DNA of 64,000 bases from Pseudarthrobacter sp. fls2-241-R2A-127 (GTDB taxonomy: Bacteria; Actinomycetota; Actinomycetes; Actinomycetales; Micrococcaceae), in NCBI RefSeq assembly GCF_030209355.1, contig NZ_JARVSF010000006.1:155233-219232 (forward strand), written 5' to 3'. The notes below the pieces were generated by a model. That model was given only the letters and a program-made list of their open reading frames with translations. It searched no databases and was not told where the DNA came from. A program made the translations under genes and the position numbers. Shown here piece after piece: positions 25,168-34,409 of this stretch (positions are counted from its first letter, which is position 1; each line of letters opens with the position of its first letter).

Positions 25168-26418
25168 ATGTCAACATCCGAGACCACCGCCCTGGCTCCA
25201 GAGAAGAAGCCAAACAGGGCCTTCGCCACCCTTCAGCGGCTGGGCCGCTGCCTGATGCTCCCCATCGCCGTGCTTCCTGCCGCGGGCATCCTGCTGCGCA
25301 TCGGCCAGGCCGACCTGCTCGGCGCCATCCCCGGTTTCGAGGGCGGCGCGTCCGTCATCTCAGCCGCAGGCAACGCCGTCTTCACGTGGCTGCCGCTCAT
25401 CTTCGCCGTCGGCATCGCCGTCGGCTGGGCCAAGAAGGCCGACGGTTCCACCGCACTCGCGGCCGTGGTGGGCTACATGGTGATCGACGGTGTCTTCAAG
25501 GCGATGTCCCCCTTGGTCCTGGACGGACAACTGGACCCTGCCGGAAAGCCGGCCATGATCAACTACGGCGTCCTCGCCGGAATCGTGGTGGGCCTGCTGT
25601 CCGCCGTCCTGTGGCAGCGGTTCTACCGCACCAAACTGCCTGACTTCCTCGGCTTCTTCAGCGGCCGCCGCCTGGTTCCCATCCTGACCTCCGTCACCAG
25701 CCTGGTGGCCGGCGTCGTCCTGGCCCTGCTGTACCCGCTCTTCAATGCAGGCCTCACCGCCGTGGGACAGGCCGTGGCAGGCAACGCGGTGCTAGGCGGC
25801 GGAATCTACGGCTTCGCCAACCGCATGCTCATCCCCGCCGGCCTCCACCACATCCTGAACTCCGGCGTCTGGTTCCTGATCGGCGATTACACGGACGCAT
25901 CCGGCCACCTGGTCCGGGGCGACCTCAACCGCTTCTTCGCCGGCGACCCCACCGCGGGTACCTTCATGACCGGTTTCTTCCCCATCATGATGTTCGGCCT
26001 GCCCGCCGCGGCCTTGGCCATCTGGCGCCACGCCAAACCCTCCCAGAAGAAGATCGTGGGCGGCATCATGCTCTCCACCGCGCTCACGGCATTCTTCACC
26101 GGCATCACCGAACCGCTCGAGTACTCGTTCATGTTCGTCGCGTTCCCGCTCTACGTCGTCCACGCCGCCCTGACCGGAACGTCCATGGCCCTGGTGAACG
26201 CACTGGGCATCCACGACGGCTTCACGTTCTCAGCCGGCCTGATCGACTTCGTCCTCAACTTCGGCAAAGCACAGAACGCGTGGATGCTGATCCCGATGGG
26301 CCTGGGCTACGCGGCCATCTACTACTTCCTGTTCTCATTCGTCATCAAGCGCTGGAACCTGCGCACCCCGGGCCGCGAGGACGACGAGGTAACCGTGGAA
26401 ACCGAAGCCGCGAAATAG
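25168..26418 (+). CDS. PTS system N-acetylglucosamine/glucose-type EIIC permease
   Basis: 416 residues, the membrane channel of a GlcNAc or glucose PTS. It has about ten helices with [63 protein letters not shown] (sugar-binding region) and [21 protein letters not shown], the conserved EIIC(Glc) signature. CAGAGGTG precedes the ATG at 25168. nagB follows after 43 bases, so EIIC, nagB, cutC and nagA probably form one operon. GlcNAc is the likely substrate from context. Confidence 0.92.
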   Translation: MSTSETTALAPEKKPNRAFATLQRLGRCLMLPIAVLPAAGILLRIGQADLLGAIPGFEGGASVISAAGNAVFTWLPLIFAVGIAVGWAKKADGSTALAAVVGYMVIDGVFKAMSPLVLDGQLDPAGKPAMINYGVLAGIVVGLLSAVLWQRFYRTKLPDFLGFFSGRRLVPILTSVTSLVAGVVLALLYPLFNAGLTAVGQAVAGNAVLGGGIYGFANRMLIPAGLHHILNSGVWFLIGDYTDASGHLVRGDLNRFFAGDPTAGTFMTGFFPIMMFGLPAAALAIWRHAKPSQKKIVGGIMLSTALTAFFTGITEPLEYSFMFVAFPLYVVHAALTGTSMALVNALGIHDGFTFSAGLIDFVLNFGKAQNAWMLIPMGLGYAAIYYFLFSFVIKRWNLRTPGREDDEVTVETEAAK

Positions 26419-26461
26419 ACCGCCCACCAACAGCAACCTCCACCCGAAAGCATCACACCGC

Positions 26462-27241
26462 ATGGAAATCATCATTCTGCCCACCCCTGACGACGTAGCC
26501 CGCATGGCCGCGGATGCCATCGAGGAACAGGTCCGCCGCGGGCCGTCCGTCCTTGGCCTGGCCACGGGCTCCACTCCCCTGGGCACGTACCGGGAACTCA
26601 TCGACCGGCACCGCAACGGCGGCCTGAGTTTCGCCGAAGCCCAGGCCTTCCTGCTGGACGAGTACGTGGGCTTGCCTGCAAGGCATCCGCAGTCCTACCA
26701 CTCGGTCATCCGGGACGAATTCACGGCCAGCGTGGACTTCGGCGCCGGCGCGGTCCACGGGCTGGACGGGATGGCCCCGGATCCGGAGGCGGAGGCCGCC
26801 GCCTACGAGGCCCGGATTGCGGCCGCCGGCGGTGTGGACATCCAGATCCTGGGCATCGGGACGGACGGCCACGTGGGATTCAATGAGCCCATGTCCTCGC
26901 TCGCCTCACGCACCCGGATCAAGACGCTCACCCGGCAAACCCGCCAGGACAACGCCCGCTTCTTTGACGCACCGGAGGACGTGCCCGACCATGTGTTGAC
27001 CCAGGGCCTGGGCACCATCCGGGAGGCCCGGCACCTGCTGCTGCTGGCTATGGGCGAGGCCAAGGCAGAGGCCGTAGCGGCCGCCGTCGAAGGTCCCGTC
27101 GCGGCGGCATGCCCGGCATCGGCCCTCCAGCTGCACCCGCACGTGTCGGTACTGGTGGACGAGGCCGCGGCCTCACGGCTCGCCCACCGTGAGTACTACC
27201 AAGACACCTTCGGCCGGAAGCCGGCATGGCAGGGACTCTGA
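26462..27241 (+). CDS. nagB: Glucosamine-6-phosphate deaminase (second paralogue)
   Basis: 259 residues with the usual NagB start ([20 protein letters not shown]) and the motifs [51 protein letters not shown] and [21 protein letters not shown]. It converts GlcN-6-P to Fru-6-P and ammonia, downstream of NagA. Its 3' end overlaps the cutC start by 16 bases. Compared with the first copy (1872-2636), it has the more canonical length and start and lies in the complete GlcNAc operon. Confidence 0.93.
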   Translation: MEIIILPTPDDVARMAADAIEEQVRRGPSVLGLATGSTPLGTYRELIDRHRNGGLSFAEAQAFLLDEYVGLPARHPQSYHSVIRDEFTASVDFGAGAVHGLDGMAPDPEAEAAAYEARIAAAGGVDIQILGIGTDGHVGFNEPMSSLASRTRIKTLTRQTRQDNARFFDAPEDVPDHVLTQGLGTIREARHLLLLAMGEAKAEAVAAAVEGPVAAACPASALQLHPHVSVLVDEAAASRLAHREYYQDTFGRKPAWQGL

Positions 27242-28038
27242 GCCCCAGGCGCGTGCCCGAGGCCCGGACCGTGCCGCAGCTCGAGCTCGCGGTGGAGAAT
27301 GCCGACGGCGTCCGGCTGGCCGCCGCCGTGGGCGCGGCCCGCGTTGAACTGTGCGCCGCCCTGGCCGAAACAGAGGGCATCACGCCGAGCATCGGCACCA
27401 TCGGGCAGGCGTGCGGCCTGGGCCTTCCCGTGCATGTCCTGGTGCGTCCCCGGCCGGGCGACTTCATGTATGGTCCGGACGAGCTCGATGTCATTGAGCG
27501 CGATACCACCGCGGCTTTGGCAGCCGGAGCCGCGGGCGTGGTGGTTGGTGTCCTGTCCGCCGACGGCAGCCCGGATATCCCGGCGCTCCGCCGCATCGTG
27601 GCGGCAGCGCGGGCCGTGAAACCGGATGCCGAAATCACCTTCCACCGCGCGTTCGACGCAGCCTTGGCGGCCGGCGTCGACCCGGCGGGGGCGCTCTCCC
27701 GGCTGGAGCACGCCGGAGTGGACCGCGTCCTCACCAGTGGGGGCAGTCCCGACTGCGCCACGGGGTTGGAGATGCTGGGCAGGATCGTGCAGCAGGGACG
27801 CCGGAGCGCGCCCTCGGTCCAGATCATGGCCGGCGGGGGCGTCACCCTGGCGCTGGTACCGTCGCTCCTTGAAGCGGGAGTCCATGCCGTGCACACTTCG
27901 GCCCGACCCCGGCACGGCGGCGCTGCGGGCGGCGGAGACCGGTCCGGCATCGCGGACCCCGCGCTGGCCGAACGCATTGCTGCCGCAGTGGGCGCCGATG
28001 CTTCCGACGAACGAAGGACTCTCAAAGATGGGCAATGA
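27226..28038 (+). CDS. cutC: CutC family TIM-barrel protein
   Basis: 270 residues: [63 protein letters not shown] and [15 protein letters not shown] all match CutC. The family was named for copper homeostasis in E. coli but its biochemical activity is unsettled. Here it is locked between nagB and nagA by overlaps of 16 and 11 bases, so a role in amino sugar metabolism is at least as likely as copper handling; that is inference. The C-terminal 25 residues are variable. Confidence 0.85.
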   Translation: MAGTLSPRRVPEARTVPQLELAVENADGVRLAAAVGAARVELCAALAETEGITPSIGTIGQACGLGLPVHVLVRPRPGDFMYGPDELDVIERDTTAALAAGAAGVVVGVLSADGSPDIPALRRIVAAARAVKPDAEITFHRAFDAALAAGVDPAGALSRLEHAGVDRVLTSGGSPDCATGLEMLGRIVQQGRRSAPSVQIMAGGGVTLALVPSLLEAGVHAVHTSARPRHGGAAGGGDRSGIADPALAERIAAAVGADASDERRTLKDGQ

Positions 28039-29227
28039 AGTTGTTCTTCGCGGCCGGTTGGTCACCGCCTCGCTGGATATTGCGGACGGGGTGGTGGCGG
28101 CCGACGGCGGCCTGGTCACCTTCGCGGGGCCGGCGCAGGGTTTCCCCGGGGTACTTCCGCCGGAGGCACCCGCCGGCCGGGTCCTGGTGCCCGGCCTGGT
28201 GGACGTGCACTGCCATGGGGCCTTCGGTTCGGATTTCTCCGAGGGCGATGCCGGTGGCGCCGAGCGGGCGGCACGCTACCTGCACGGGCGTGGAACCACC
28301 ACCTTGGTGGCAAGCCTGGTGACCGGGAAGCCCGCGGACCTGGTCCGCAACCTTGGAATGTTGCGGGAACTGGTTGGCCTGGGACTGATCGCGGGCTCGC
28401 ACCTGGAGGGTCCTTTCCTCTCGGGCCACCAGTGCGGCGCCCACGATCCCGGCCTGCTCCTGGAACCAGATCCTGCTTTGGTGGCCCGCATGCTGGCCTC
28501 GGCGGGTTCAACGCTGGCCTCCATGACGCTGGCGGCCGAGCTTCCCGGCGCCTCCGAACTTTCCGGCAGGCTGGCGGCCTTGGGCATCATCCCGTCGCTC
28601 GGCCACACCGCCGCGGACCACGCGACGGCGGCAGCCTTCCTGGCGCACGCGGCGGCGGCTTTGGGCTCGTCCGGCAACCCGGCCGGGAGGAGCCGCCCGA
28701 CCGTGACCCACCTGTTCAACGCCATGCCTCCACTGCACCACCGCTCGCCCGGGCCGGTATCGGCGAGCCTCAGCGCGGCCAAGGCCGGGCAGGCAGTGGT
28801 GGAGCTGATCGCTGACGGCGTGCACCTGGCCCCGGAAACCGTGAAGTTGGTGTTTGACCTCGTGGGGCCGGAGAACATCACGCTGGTGACCGATTCGATG
28901 GCCGCCACCGGGCTGGCGGACGGACAGTACATGCTGGGATCCCTCGCCGTGACGGTTGCCGGCGGCGTAGCCCGGGTCGATGCCACGGGCGCTATTGCCG
29001 GGGGTACCAGCACGTTGCTGGACGTTGTCCGCTGCTGCGTGGCTGCCGGAGTTCCATTGCGTGATGCCGTCACCTCAGCCACGGCCGTCCCTGCATCCCT
29101 GCTGGGCCTCTCGGCGCAGGCAGGTGACCTGCGCGCCGGGATGCAGGCCGACGTCGTGGTCCTCGACCACGACCTGGCCCTGACGGCAGTGCTGCGAAGG
29201 GGTGAATGGGTCAGCGCACCCGGCTGA
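28028..29227 (+). CDS. nagA: N-acetylglucosamine-6-phosphate deacetylase
   Basis: 399 residues of the amidohydrolase fold. VPGLVDVHCHGAFGSDF supplies the HxH pair (His61, His63), SHLEGPFLSGHQCGAHDP the metal-binding Glu, SLGHTAADH and THLFNAMPPLHHRSPG substrate contacts, and ITLVTDSMAATGLADG the catalytic Asp. It removes acetate from GlcNAc-6-P to give GlcN-6-P for NagB. The ATG at 28028 overlaps the cutC end by 11 bases; the frame is open further upstream but lies within cutC. Confidence 0.93.
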   Translation: MGNEVVLRGRLVTASLDIADGVVAADGGLVTFAGPAQGFPGVLPPEAPAGRVLVPGLVDVHCHGAFGSDFSEGDAGGAERAARYLHGRGTTTLVASLVTGKPADLVRNLGMLRELVGLGLIAGSHLEGPFLSGHQCGAHDPGLLLEPDPALVARMLASAGSTLASMTLAAELPGASELSGRLAALGIIPSLGHTAADHATAAAFLAHAAAALGSSGNPAGRSRPTVTHLFNAMPPLHHRSPGPVSASLSAAKAGQAVVELIADGVHLAPETVKLVFDLVGPENITLVTDSMAATGLADGQYMLGSLAVTVAGGVARVDATGAIAGGTSTLLDVVRCCVAAGVPLRDAVTSATAVPASLLGLSAQAGDLRAGMQADVVVLDHDLALTAVLRRGEWVSAPG

Positions 29228-29267
29228 GGATTGGCCGCCGGCTGGTGACCTCCGCCTTGCAGTGGCC

Positions 29268-30095
29268 TTAGACAGCGCCGGGCGCCCCGGCGGCGCGGCG
29301 GCGAAACGCGGTCCGCTGCCTCGGTTCCTTCGCAGCCAGGGACCGCAACCGGGGAACGATTCCGAAAGCCAGCGGCTGCCCGTGGCCGGGCGCCAGCAGG
29401 CGTGGCCCCAGTTCAGCAAGCCGCGTGACGGAGTCTTTGGCCAGTTCCATGTTCCATGTGGTGTACCAGGGCGGCCCGGACAGATCGGGCAGTCCCAGCA
29501 GGAGCCCGCGGAAGGAGTTCAGGTTCACTGTGGCGACTGCGTCGCCGGTGATGAGCACGCCGTCGCCGGCGCGCCAGTAGGAAACATGCCCGGCGGTATG
29601 GCCCGGCGTGGGCACTACCACCCAGCCAGGCAGGCCCGGCACCTCGCCGCTGCGGGGAAGGGACCGCACGAGGTCCGAAATGTCACCCGCCACCTCAACC
29701 CTGCGACGCGCACGGGCCGGGAGCGACCACATCAGCGGGGCCGTGATCCACCGGTCCAGCGGCATGGACCGCGCGGGGACGTACCTGCCGGCCGCCATGG
29801 GCAACTCGGCCCGGTGGGCGTACACCGGCACCTCCCACGCGCGGGCCAACGCACCAGCGGCGCCGGAGTGGTCGGGATGGATATGGGTCAGGAGGATCGC
29901 GTCAGGTTTCGCCCCGCGCCCAACGACCCGCTCAACCGCCATGCGGGCTGGTTCCGCGCTGCCACCCCAGCCGCAGTCGACCAGCACCCAGGACGGACCG
30001 GACCGGACAAGGTAGAAGTTCGAAGCAACCGGGCCGCTGCCGGAGGTGAGGAGCAGGAGGCCGGAAGCGATCTCCCGAGGTTCAGAAACGCGCAT
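29268..30095 (-). CDS. Metallo-beta-lactamase fold hydrolase
   Basis: 275 residues. LLTHIHPDHSG gives the HxHxDH metal motif (His71, His73, Asp75, His76), PTPGHTAGHVSYW the next His and ITGDAVATVN the bridging Asp. The core is glyoxalase-II-like, but the C-terminal helices do not identify a substrate. It is a cytosolic protein with no signal. The gene stands alone; a 173-base gap to the next gene upstream (30096-30268) shows nothing I recognise. Confidence 0.82.
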   Translation of the reverse strand: MRVSEPREIASGLLLLTSGSGPVASNFYLVRSGPSWVLVDCGWGGSAEPARMAVERVVGRGAKPDAILLTHIHPDHSGAAGALARAWEVPVYAHRAELPMAAGRYVPARSMPLDRWITAPLMWSLPARARRRVEVAGDISDLVRSLPRSGEVPGLPGWVVVPTPGHTAGHVSYWRAGDGVLITGDAVATVNLNSFRGLLLGLPDLSGPPWYTTWNMELAKDSVTRLAELGPRLLAPGHGQPLAFGIVPRLRSLAAKEPRQRTAFRRRAAGAPGAV

Positions 30096-30268
30096 TGTCC
30101 GGTCACACCCCCGCGTGCTGGATCAACCAGCGCAGCCGCCCAGGGACGCTGCGGCGCTGCCTCATGGTTGCACTCCGCCGGCACCCGCCATGAGCCCAGT
30201 CTTTCGTCGTTCCGCACCGCGCAGTAGGGCCGAATGGCCTTGCCGCGCCGGCCACGGCAACTGCCCGG

Positions 30269-31144
30269 TCAGTCGGCTCCCGGCAGGCAGACCTCCACAA
30301 TGCCGCCGTTGGTCCGGGTTTCGAAGACCGGCTGGCGGGCGGTGGCCGGCCCGGCTTTGACCTCGCCGGTCCGCAGCGAAAAGGCGCTCCGGTGCCACGG
30401 GCAGACGACGCACGGGTCCCCGCCGTCGTCCTTGATCTTGCCCTCATGAAGTGGTCCGGACAGGTGGCTGCAGACGTCGGACAGAACGTTGACGGTGTTA
30501 CCCTCGCGGTGGACCAGAAGCGGGATCCCGGCCACGTCGCGCTTGTGGAGGCCGCCTTCGGGCAGGTCGGCCAGGGGCGCCAGGGGATGCCAGCCGGACG
30601 GGAACCGGTGTGGGATTTCCTCGCTGTGGTTCACACCGGCGGCCTGCCGGTAGGTGAGATGGCCGCCCAGGAAGCCGCCGGCACTCGCCGTGGCCAGCCC
30701 CAAGTACGCCAGTACCTTGCCGCTGCCCTGGCTGCCCCTCGCCCGCTGGACCAGCGAGGCAAGGTAGAGGCCCGTAGCTGTCACGTTGGCCGCCGCATGC
30801 ACCAGCCCCACCCGCTGCTGCTGCGGGTGCAGTTGCGACCAGTCGGTGAACCCGGCCAGGGCGGACGGGACCACGCTTGCGGCCCCCACTCCGATCAGGA
30901 GCGTGGCGGCCTTCCCACCTCCGGGAACTGCATCAAGCACGCCGGCCGAAAGCCAGGCACCGATAGGCACCTGGACAGCGAGGGGGTGGACCGGGTGGCC
31001 GATGGGGACACCGTGCAGGGCATCGCGGGCCCAGCGGGCCGGAATGGCCTTCTTCACGGCTTTCCGGACGCTCTTGGCCAGGGGATCAAGCCAGTCGGCA
31101 TCCTCGAGGCGGGTGACAATTTCCAGCGCTGGCAGCGGTTTCAT
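30269..31144 (-). CDS. DUF2231 membrane - Rieske [2Fe-2S] fusion protein
   Basis: 291 residues. Residues about 42-165 are a DUF2231 membrane domain with four helices (GVPIGHPVHPLAVQVPIGAWLSAGVLD, with the His cluster). Residues about 180-288 form a Rieske domain: DVCSHLSGPLHEG (Cys225, His227) and CVVCPWHRSAFSLRTGEV (Cys248, His251) are the cluster ligands. It is probably a membrane-bound electron carrier or sensor; the redox partner is not encoded nearby. ATG start with AGGAGGCC just before it. Confidence 0.85.
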   Translation of the reverse strand: MKPLPALEIVTRLEDADWLDPLAKSVRKAVKKAIPARWARDALHGVPIGHPVHPLAVQVPIGAWLSAGVLDAVPGGGKAATLLIGVGAASVVPSALAGFTDWSQLHPQQQRVGLVHAAANVTATGLYLASLVQRARGSQGSGKVLAYLGLATASAGGFLGGHLTYRQAAGVNHSEEIPHRFPSGWHPLAPLADLPEGGLHKRDVAGIPLLVHREGNTVNVLSDVCSHLSGPLHEGKIKDDGGDPCVVCPWHRSAFSLRTGEVKAGPATARQPVFETRTNGGIVEVCLPGAD

Positions 31145-31250
31145 GTGGCCTCCTTACCCCGATTACCGTAGCCCACTCACGCTGGACCGGTACCCAAAAA
31201 ACCGGAACTGTTTTGCCCCGGCTTTGCCGGCAGTGCACGGAGGGCCGGCC

Positions 31251-31550
31251 CTACTGCAGCGGCGAGCCCAGCACCGTAAAACGGTGGCCGCTCATTTGCC
31301 CGGAAAGCAACGGCATGGCTTCGGCGATCGCAGCGCGTGTGCTCTCCAGCTGCAGCGAGGCCTGGTGCGCCTCCGCGGATTCCCAGAGTTCCGAAACGAA
31401 CACCGTGTCCGGAACGTCGTCATTGATCCCCACCTCGTAGAGCAGGCAGCCGGCCTCCCGCATCCCGGGCTTGGGCCGGAGCAGGATTGCCACGAGGGCA
31501 TCGCGCCGGCCGGGTTTGGTTCCGAGCATTCCCACGTTGGCAAAAGTCAT
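31251..31550 (-). CDS. Antibiotic biosynthesis monooxygenase (ABM) domain protein
   Basis: 99 residues, one ferredoxin-like ABM domain (FANVGMLGTKPGRRDALVAILLRPKPG, GCLLYEVGINDDVPDTVFVSELWES, PLLSG). Relatives include YgiN-like quinol monooxygenases and heme-degrading proteins; no heme or quinol signature allows a choice. Starts at 31550, 31565 or 31568 are possible, none with a clear ribosome site. Single gene. Confidence 0.75.
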   Translation of the reverse strand: MTFANVGMLGTKPGRRDALVAILLRPKPGMREAGCLLYEVGINDDVPDTVFVSELWESAEAHQASLQLESTRAAIAEAMPLLSGQMSGHRFTVLGSPLQ

Positions 31551-31668
31551 AGGGACAGTGTGCATCATGGGCCGGACAACAGTCCCGGGGACGGCCAGCC
31601 AGGCCGGGTCAACAGCGCGGCCGCAACAACGGAACGGCTGGAGCGGCGGCCCGGGCGGCCGACGGCAC

Positions 31669-33132
31669 CTACCGGACTGAGGCCGGCGCAGCGGGTGCCG
31701 GCTGCCCTGCTGGCGTGCCCGGGTGCGTGATGTCAACGCCGGTTCCCGCCCCGTCGCCCGGCAGCACCGTGGCAACGCCCGGCTGTCCCGCCACTGCCGG
31801 CGTCGTGCCGTCACCAGCGGAGTCCGTCACGCCGTCCTCGCCGGCGAACGCCCGCAGCATGGCCTCGCGATCGAACTGGCCCTCCCACTTGGCCACCACG
31901 AACGTGGCCACGCAGTTCCCCAGCAGGTTCACCACAACACGCATGGAGTCCATCAGGCGGTCGGCGCCGAGGAGGAGCGCGACGCCGGCTACCGGGAAGA
32001 TCCCCAGCGCCCCCGCCGTGGCGGACAGGGCAAGGAAGGCAGAGCCAGGAACTCCTGCCATGCCCTTGGATGTCAGCATCAGGATGCCCAAGGCCGCGAG
32101 CTGCTGGCCCAGGTCAAGGTGGTAGCCGAAGGCCTGGGCCAGGAACAGCAGCGAGATGGAGAGGTAGATGGCGGCGCCGTCCAGGTTGAACGAGTAGCCG
32201 GTGGGCACCACCAGGCCGGTGGTGGCGCGGGAGCAGCCGGCGCTGGTCAACTTGGCCATGATCCGCGGCAGGACGGACTCTGTGGACGCCGTGCCCAGCG
32301 CCAGCAGAAATTCCTCCCTGGTGTACTTGATGAACTGCCACAACGGCACCCGGGGGTAAACCCATGCCACCACGAAGAGGAGCCCGATGAACACCACTGC
32401 GGCGGCGTAGCAGGCGGCGATCAGCACCGCGTAGGTCCCGAGGGAGTCGAGGCCGTACTGGCCGATGATGAAGGCCATGGCGCCAAACGCTCCAACCGGC
32501 GCCGCACGCATTACCCAGCCCATGATCTTGAAGAACAGTTCCAGCACGGTTTCCATCAGGGTGATTACCGGCAGGCAGCGTTCACGTCCGACGACGACAA
32601 TCGCCGCGCCGAAGAAGACAGCGAAACAGAGGACCTGGAGGAGGTTGTTGCTGGCGAAGGCACCAACGACACTGGTGGGGATGATGCCGAGCAGGAAGGC
32701 GCCCGCGTCCTTGGGCGGGGCGGTGGAGGTTTTGGCGTTGAGGGCGTCCTGGGACAGGGTGGCGGGATCGATGTTGAGGCCGGCACCCGGTTGCACCAGG
32801 TTGGCGACGATAAGCCCGAAGACCAGGGCGAACAGCGTAGCGCCGGTGAAGTAGGCCAAGGCCTTGACGCCCACCCGGCCCACGGCCTTGACGTCGCTGA
32901 CCGCGGCGATCCCTGTGACGATCACCAGGAATATCAGCGGGGCAATGATCATCTTGATCAGCTGGATGAAGCCGTCCCCGAGCGGGCGGAGCCCTGCGCC
33001 GAGGTCCGGCCAGAAGTGGCCTACGAGGACACCCGCCACCACCGCCGCGAGGATCTGGACGAAAAGCGATGTGTACAGCGGCTTCCTGCGTGCATCGTGG
33101 GCCGGCGGCCGCGGCGTGGCGGTGATCTTCAT
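31669..33132 (-). CDS. dctA: C4-dicarboxylate:cation symporter DctA (second paralogue)
   Basis: 487 residues, closely similar to the first DctA (21803-23290) over almost the whole membrane part: for example LALGTASTESVLPRIMAKL versus LALGTASTEAVMPRIMTKL. It differs in the N-terminal 20 residues and in a Pro/Ala/Thr-rich C-terminal tail of about 50 residues. Function as for the first copy. The ATG at 33132 begins MKITATPRPP. A TTCC..GGA-type box at 33253-33267 lies about 120 bases upstream, as for the first dctA, so both may answer to one regulator. Confidence 0.92.
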   Translation of the reverse strand: MKITATPRPPAHDARRKPLYTSLFVQILAAVVAGVLVGHFWPDLGAGLRPLGDGFIQLIKMIIAPLIFLVIVTGIAAVSDVKAVGRVGVKALAYFTGATLFALVFGLIVANLVQPGAGLNIDPATLSQDALNAKTSTAPPKDAGAFLLGIIPTSVVGAFASNNLLQVLCFAVFFGAAIVVVGRERCLPVITLMETVLELFFKIMGWVMRAAPVGAFGAMAFIIGQYGLDSLGTYAVLIAACYAAAVVFIGLLFVVAWVYPRVPLWQFIKYTREEFLLALGTASTESVLPRIMAKLTSAGCSRATTGLVVPTGYSFNLDGAAIYLSISLLFLAQAFGYHLDLGQQLAALGILMLTSKGMAGVPGSAFLALSATAGALGIFPVAGVALLLGADRLMDSMRVVVNLLGNCVATFVVAKWEGQFDREAMLRAFAGEDGVTDSAGDGTTPAVAGQPGVATVLPGDGAGTGVDITHPGTPAGQPAPAAPASVR

Positions 33133-33252
33133 GCTGTGTGCCTGTTCGTTGGGAAAGACACCGTACGGGAGCGGTATCTGCGTCGGAGGGCGGCGCCAGG
33201 AACGCCGCAGGGTCATCCCAAAGGTAGGGAGCCCATGTTTCCGGAAAGATAA

Positions 33253-33267
33253 ATCCGTAATGCGGAA
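33253..33267 (-). promoter_or_regulatory. IclR-like box upstream of the second dctA
   Basis: Read on the minus strand the site is TTCCGCATTACGGAT, one mismatch from the TTCC-N7-GGAA pattern. A weaker partner ends in CCGGAA at 33232-33246, again 21 bases away. It sits in the 237-base gap between this dctA and the divergent membrane protein gene. Confidence 0.45.
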
Positions 33268-33369
33268 GTATTAAGTATTTATTCCATACGCTGTACGGTT
33301 GATGCGGCTCCAGCCCACCAGCCCGGGCTGCGCCGGCAAACACGCTCCATCGGCAAACAAAGGGACCCA

Positions 33370-34398
33370 ATGGAAGACCCCGCGCAGGGCAAGACCGGAC
33401 CAACGCAGGACACCGGACCCTCTGTCACGGACCCAACCTCCCGGCGCCCCGGCCGGAGCATCCGCACGCCCGCGGGCCGGGGGCCGGGCGCGGAAGCCGG
33501 CCTCGCCGTCCTGTTGGGCATCGCCGCTGCACTCGTGGGGCTCGCCCCCTGGCTGCTCACCGGGGCCCGGCTTCCGCTGCAAAATCTATGGGCCTACGAC
33601 GCCCTTCCGCCGGACATGCCCATCACGTTCCTGCCTCTGAGCCAATACCGGGGAACCACCATTGTGGCGTTGTTGACGGTGGGCGCAGCGGCCGCGGGAG
33701 TGGCCCTGCGCGCTTGGAAACCTGCCCGCCGCGGCGTCACCACCGCCGGCGCCCTGTGTGGCGTGCTGCTGGTCCATGTCGCCGCCACGGTCCAATCGTT
33801 CAGCGCGCTCAACGACGGATTGGCACCCGGATCCAGCTCAGCCCTGTATTTCGCCGGCCTGCTCGGCGGCACCATCGCCGCGATAGCTGCCGGCGCCCTG
33901 GCGCTCCTGATGCTCGCAGCAAGGTCCCGCGTCGTGGCCACCCTGGGCGTCGGCTGCATGGCTGTACCGGTCGCGTCCTGGCTTGCCGCCGCCGCCACAT
34001 TCATGGCAGGCGCAGACGCCGTCCCCGTCTCGATCAGCATGGCCTGGCGCTGGCTTCCGGCAGTCCTGATTGGCCTCGCCCTGGCGTGGTGTGGATTCAG
34101 GCCACTCGTCCGGCTCCTGGTGTGGGCGGCCGATGCGGCGTTGCTCTGGCTGGTTCCAGCGCTTTTCACCAGCGTGAATTACGTTCTGGGAACCCGCATC
34201 CACCTTGGCGACTTCCAGGAGATGGCCGTGCTGTCGCGCCAGATCCTGGCGGCCAGCCTGGGGTCGTCAGGCGGCGCCGGCCCCAACATCCTGGTGGCCG
34301 TGATCATTGGGACTGCGGGGGCATTGCTCCTCAGCGTCCGTGGGAGGAAGAAGATGCGGCAGGCAAACCTCGCGGACGACGACGGCCGCACCGCTTAG
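33370..34398 (+). CDS. Multi-pass membrane protein, unknown function
   Basis: 342 residues. A disordered N-terminus of about 45 residues is followed by roughly seven to eight hydrophobic segments (such as GLAVLLGIAAALVGLAPWLL, TIVALLTVGAAAAGVAL, LPAVLIGLALAWCGF and NILVAVIIGTAGALLL) with a basic tail RGRKKMRQ. I do not recognise a family. The start at 33370 is preceded by GGGACCCA; no strong ribosome site is seen. It converges on the Lrp-type regulator gene with 11 bases between the stops. Confidence 0.65.
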   Translation: MEDPAQGKTGPTQDTGPSVTDPTSRRPGRSIRTPAGRGPGAEAGLAVLLGIAAALVGLAPWLLTGARLPLQNLWAYDALPPDMPITFLPLSQYRGTTIVALLTVGAAAAGVALRAWKPARRGVTTAGALCGVLLVHVAATVQSFSALNDGLAPGSSSALYFAGLLGGTIAAIAAGALALLMLAARSRVVATLGVGCMAVPVASWLAAAATFMAGADAVPVSISMAWRWLPAVLIGLALAWCGFRPLVRLLVWAADAALLWLVPALFTSVNYVLGTRIHLGDFQEMAVLSRQILAASLGSSGGAGPNILVAVIIGTAGALLLSVRGRKKMRQANLADDDGRTA

Positions 34399-34409
34399 CA
34401 CCACGCGCC

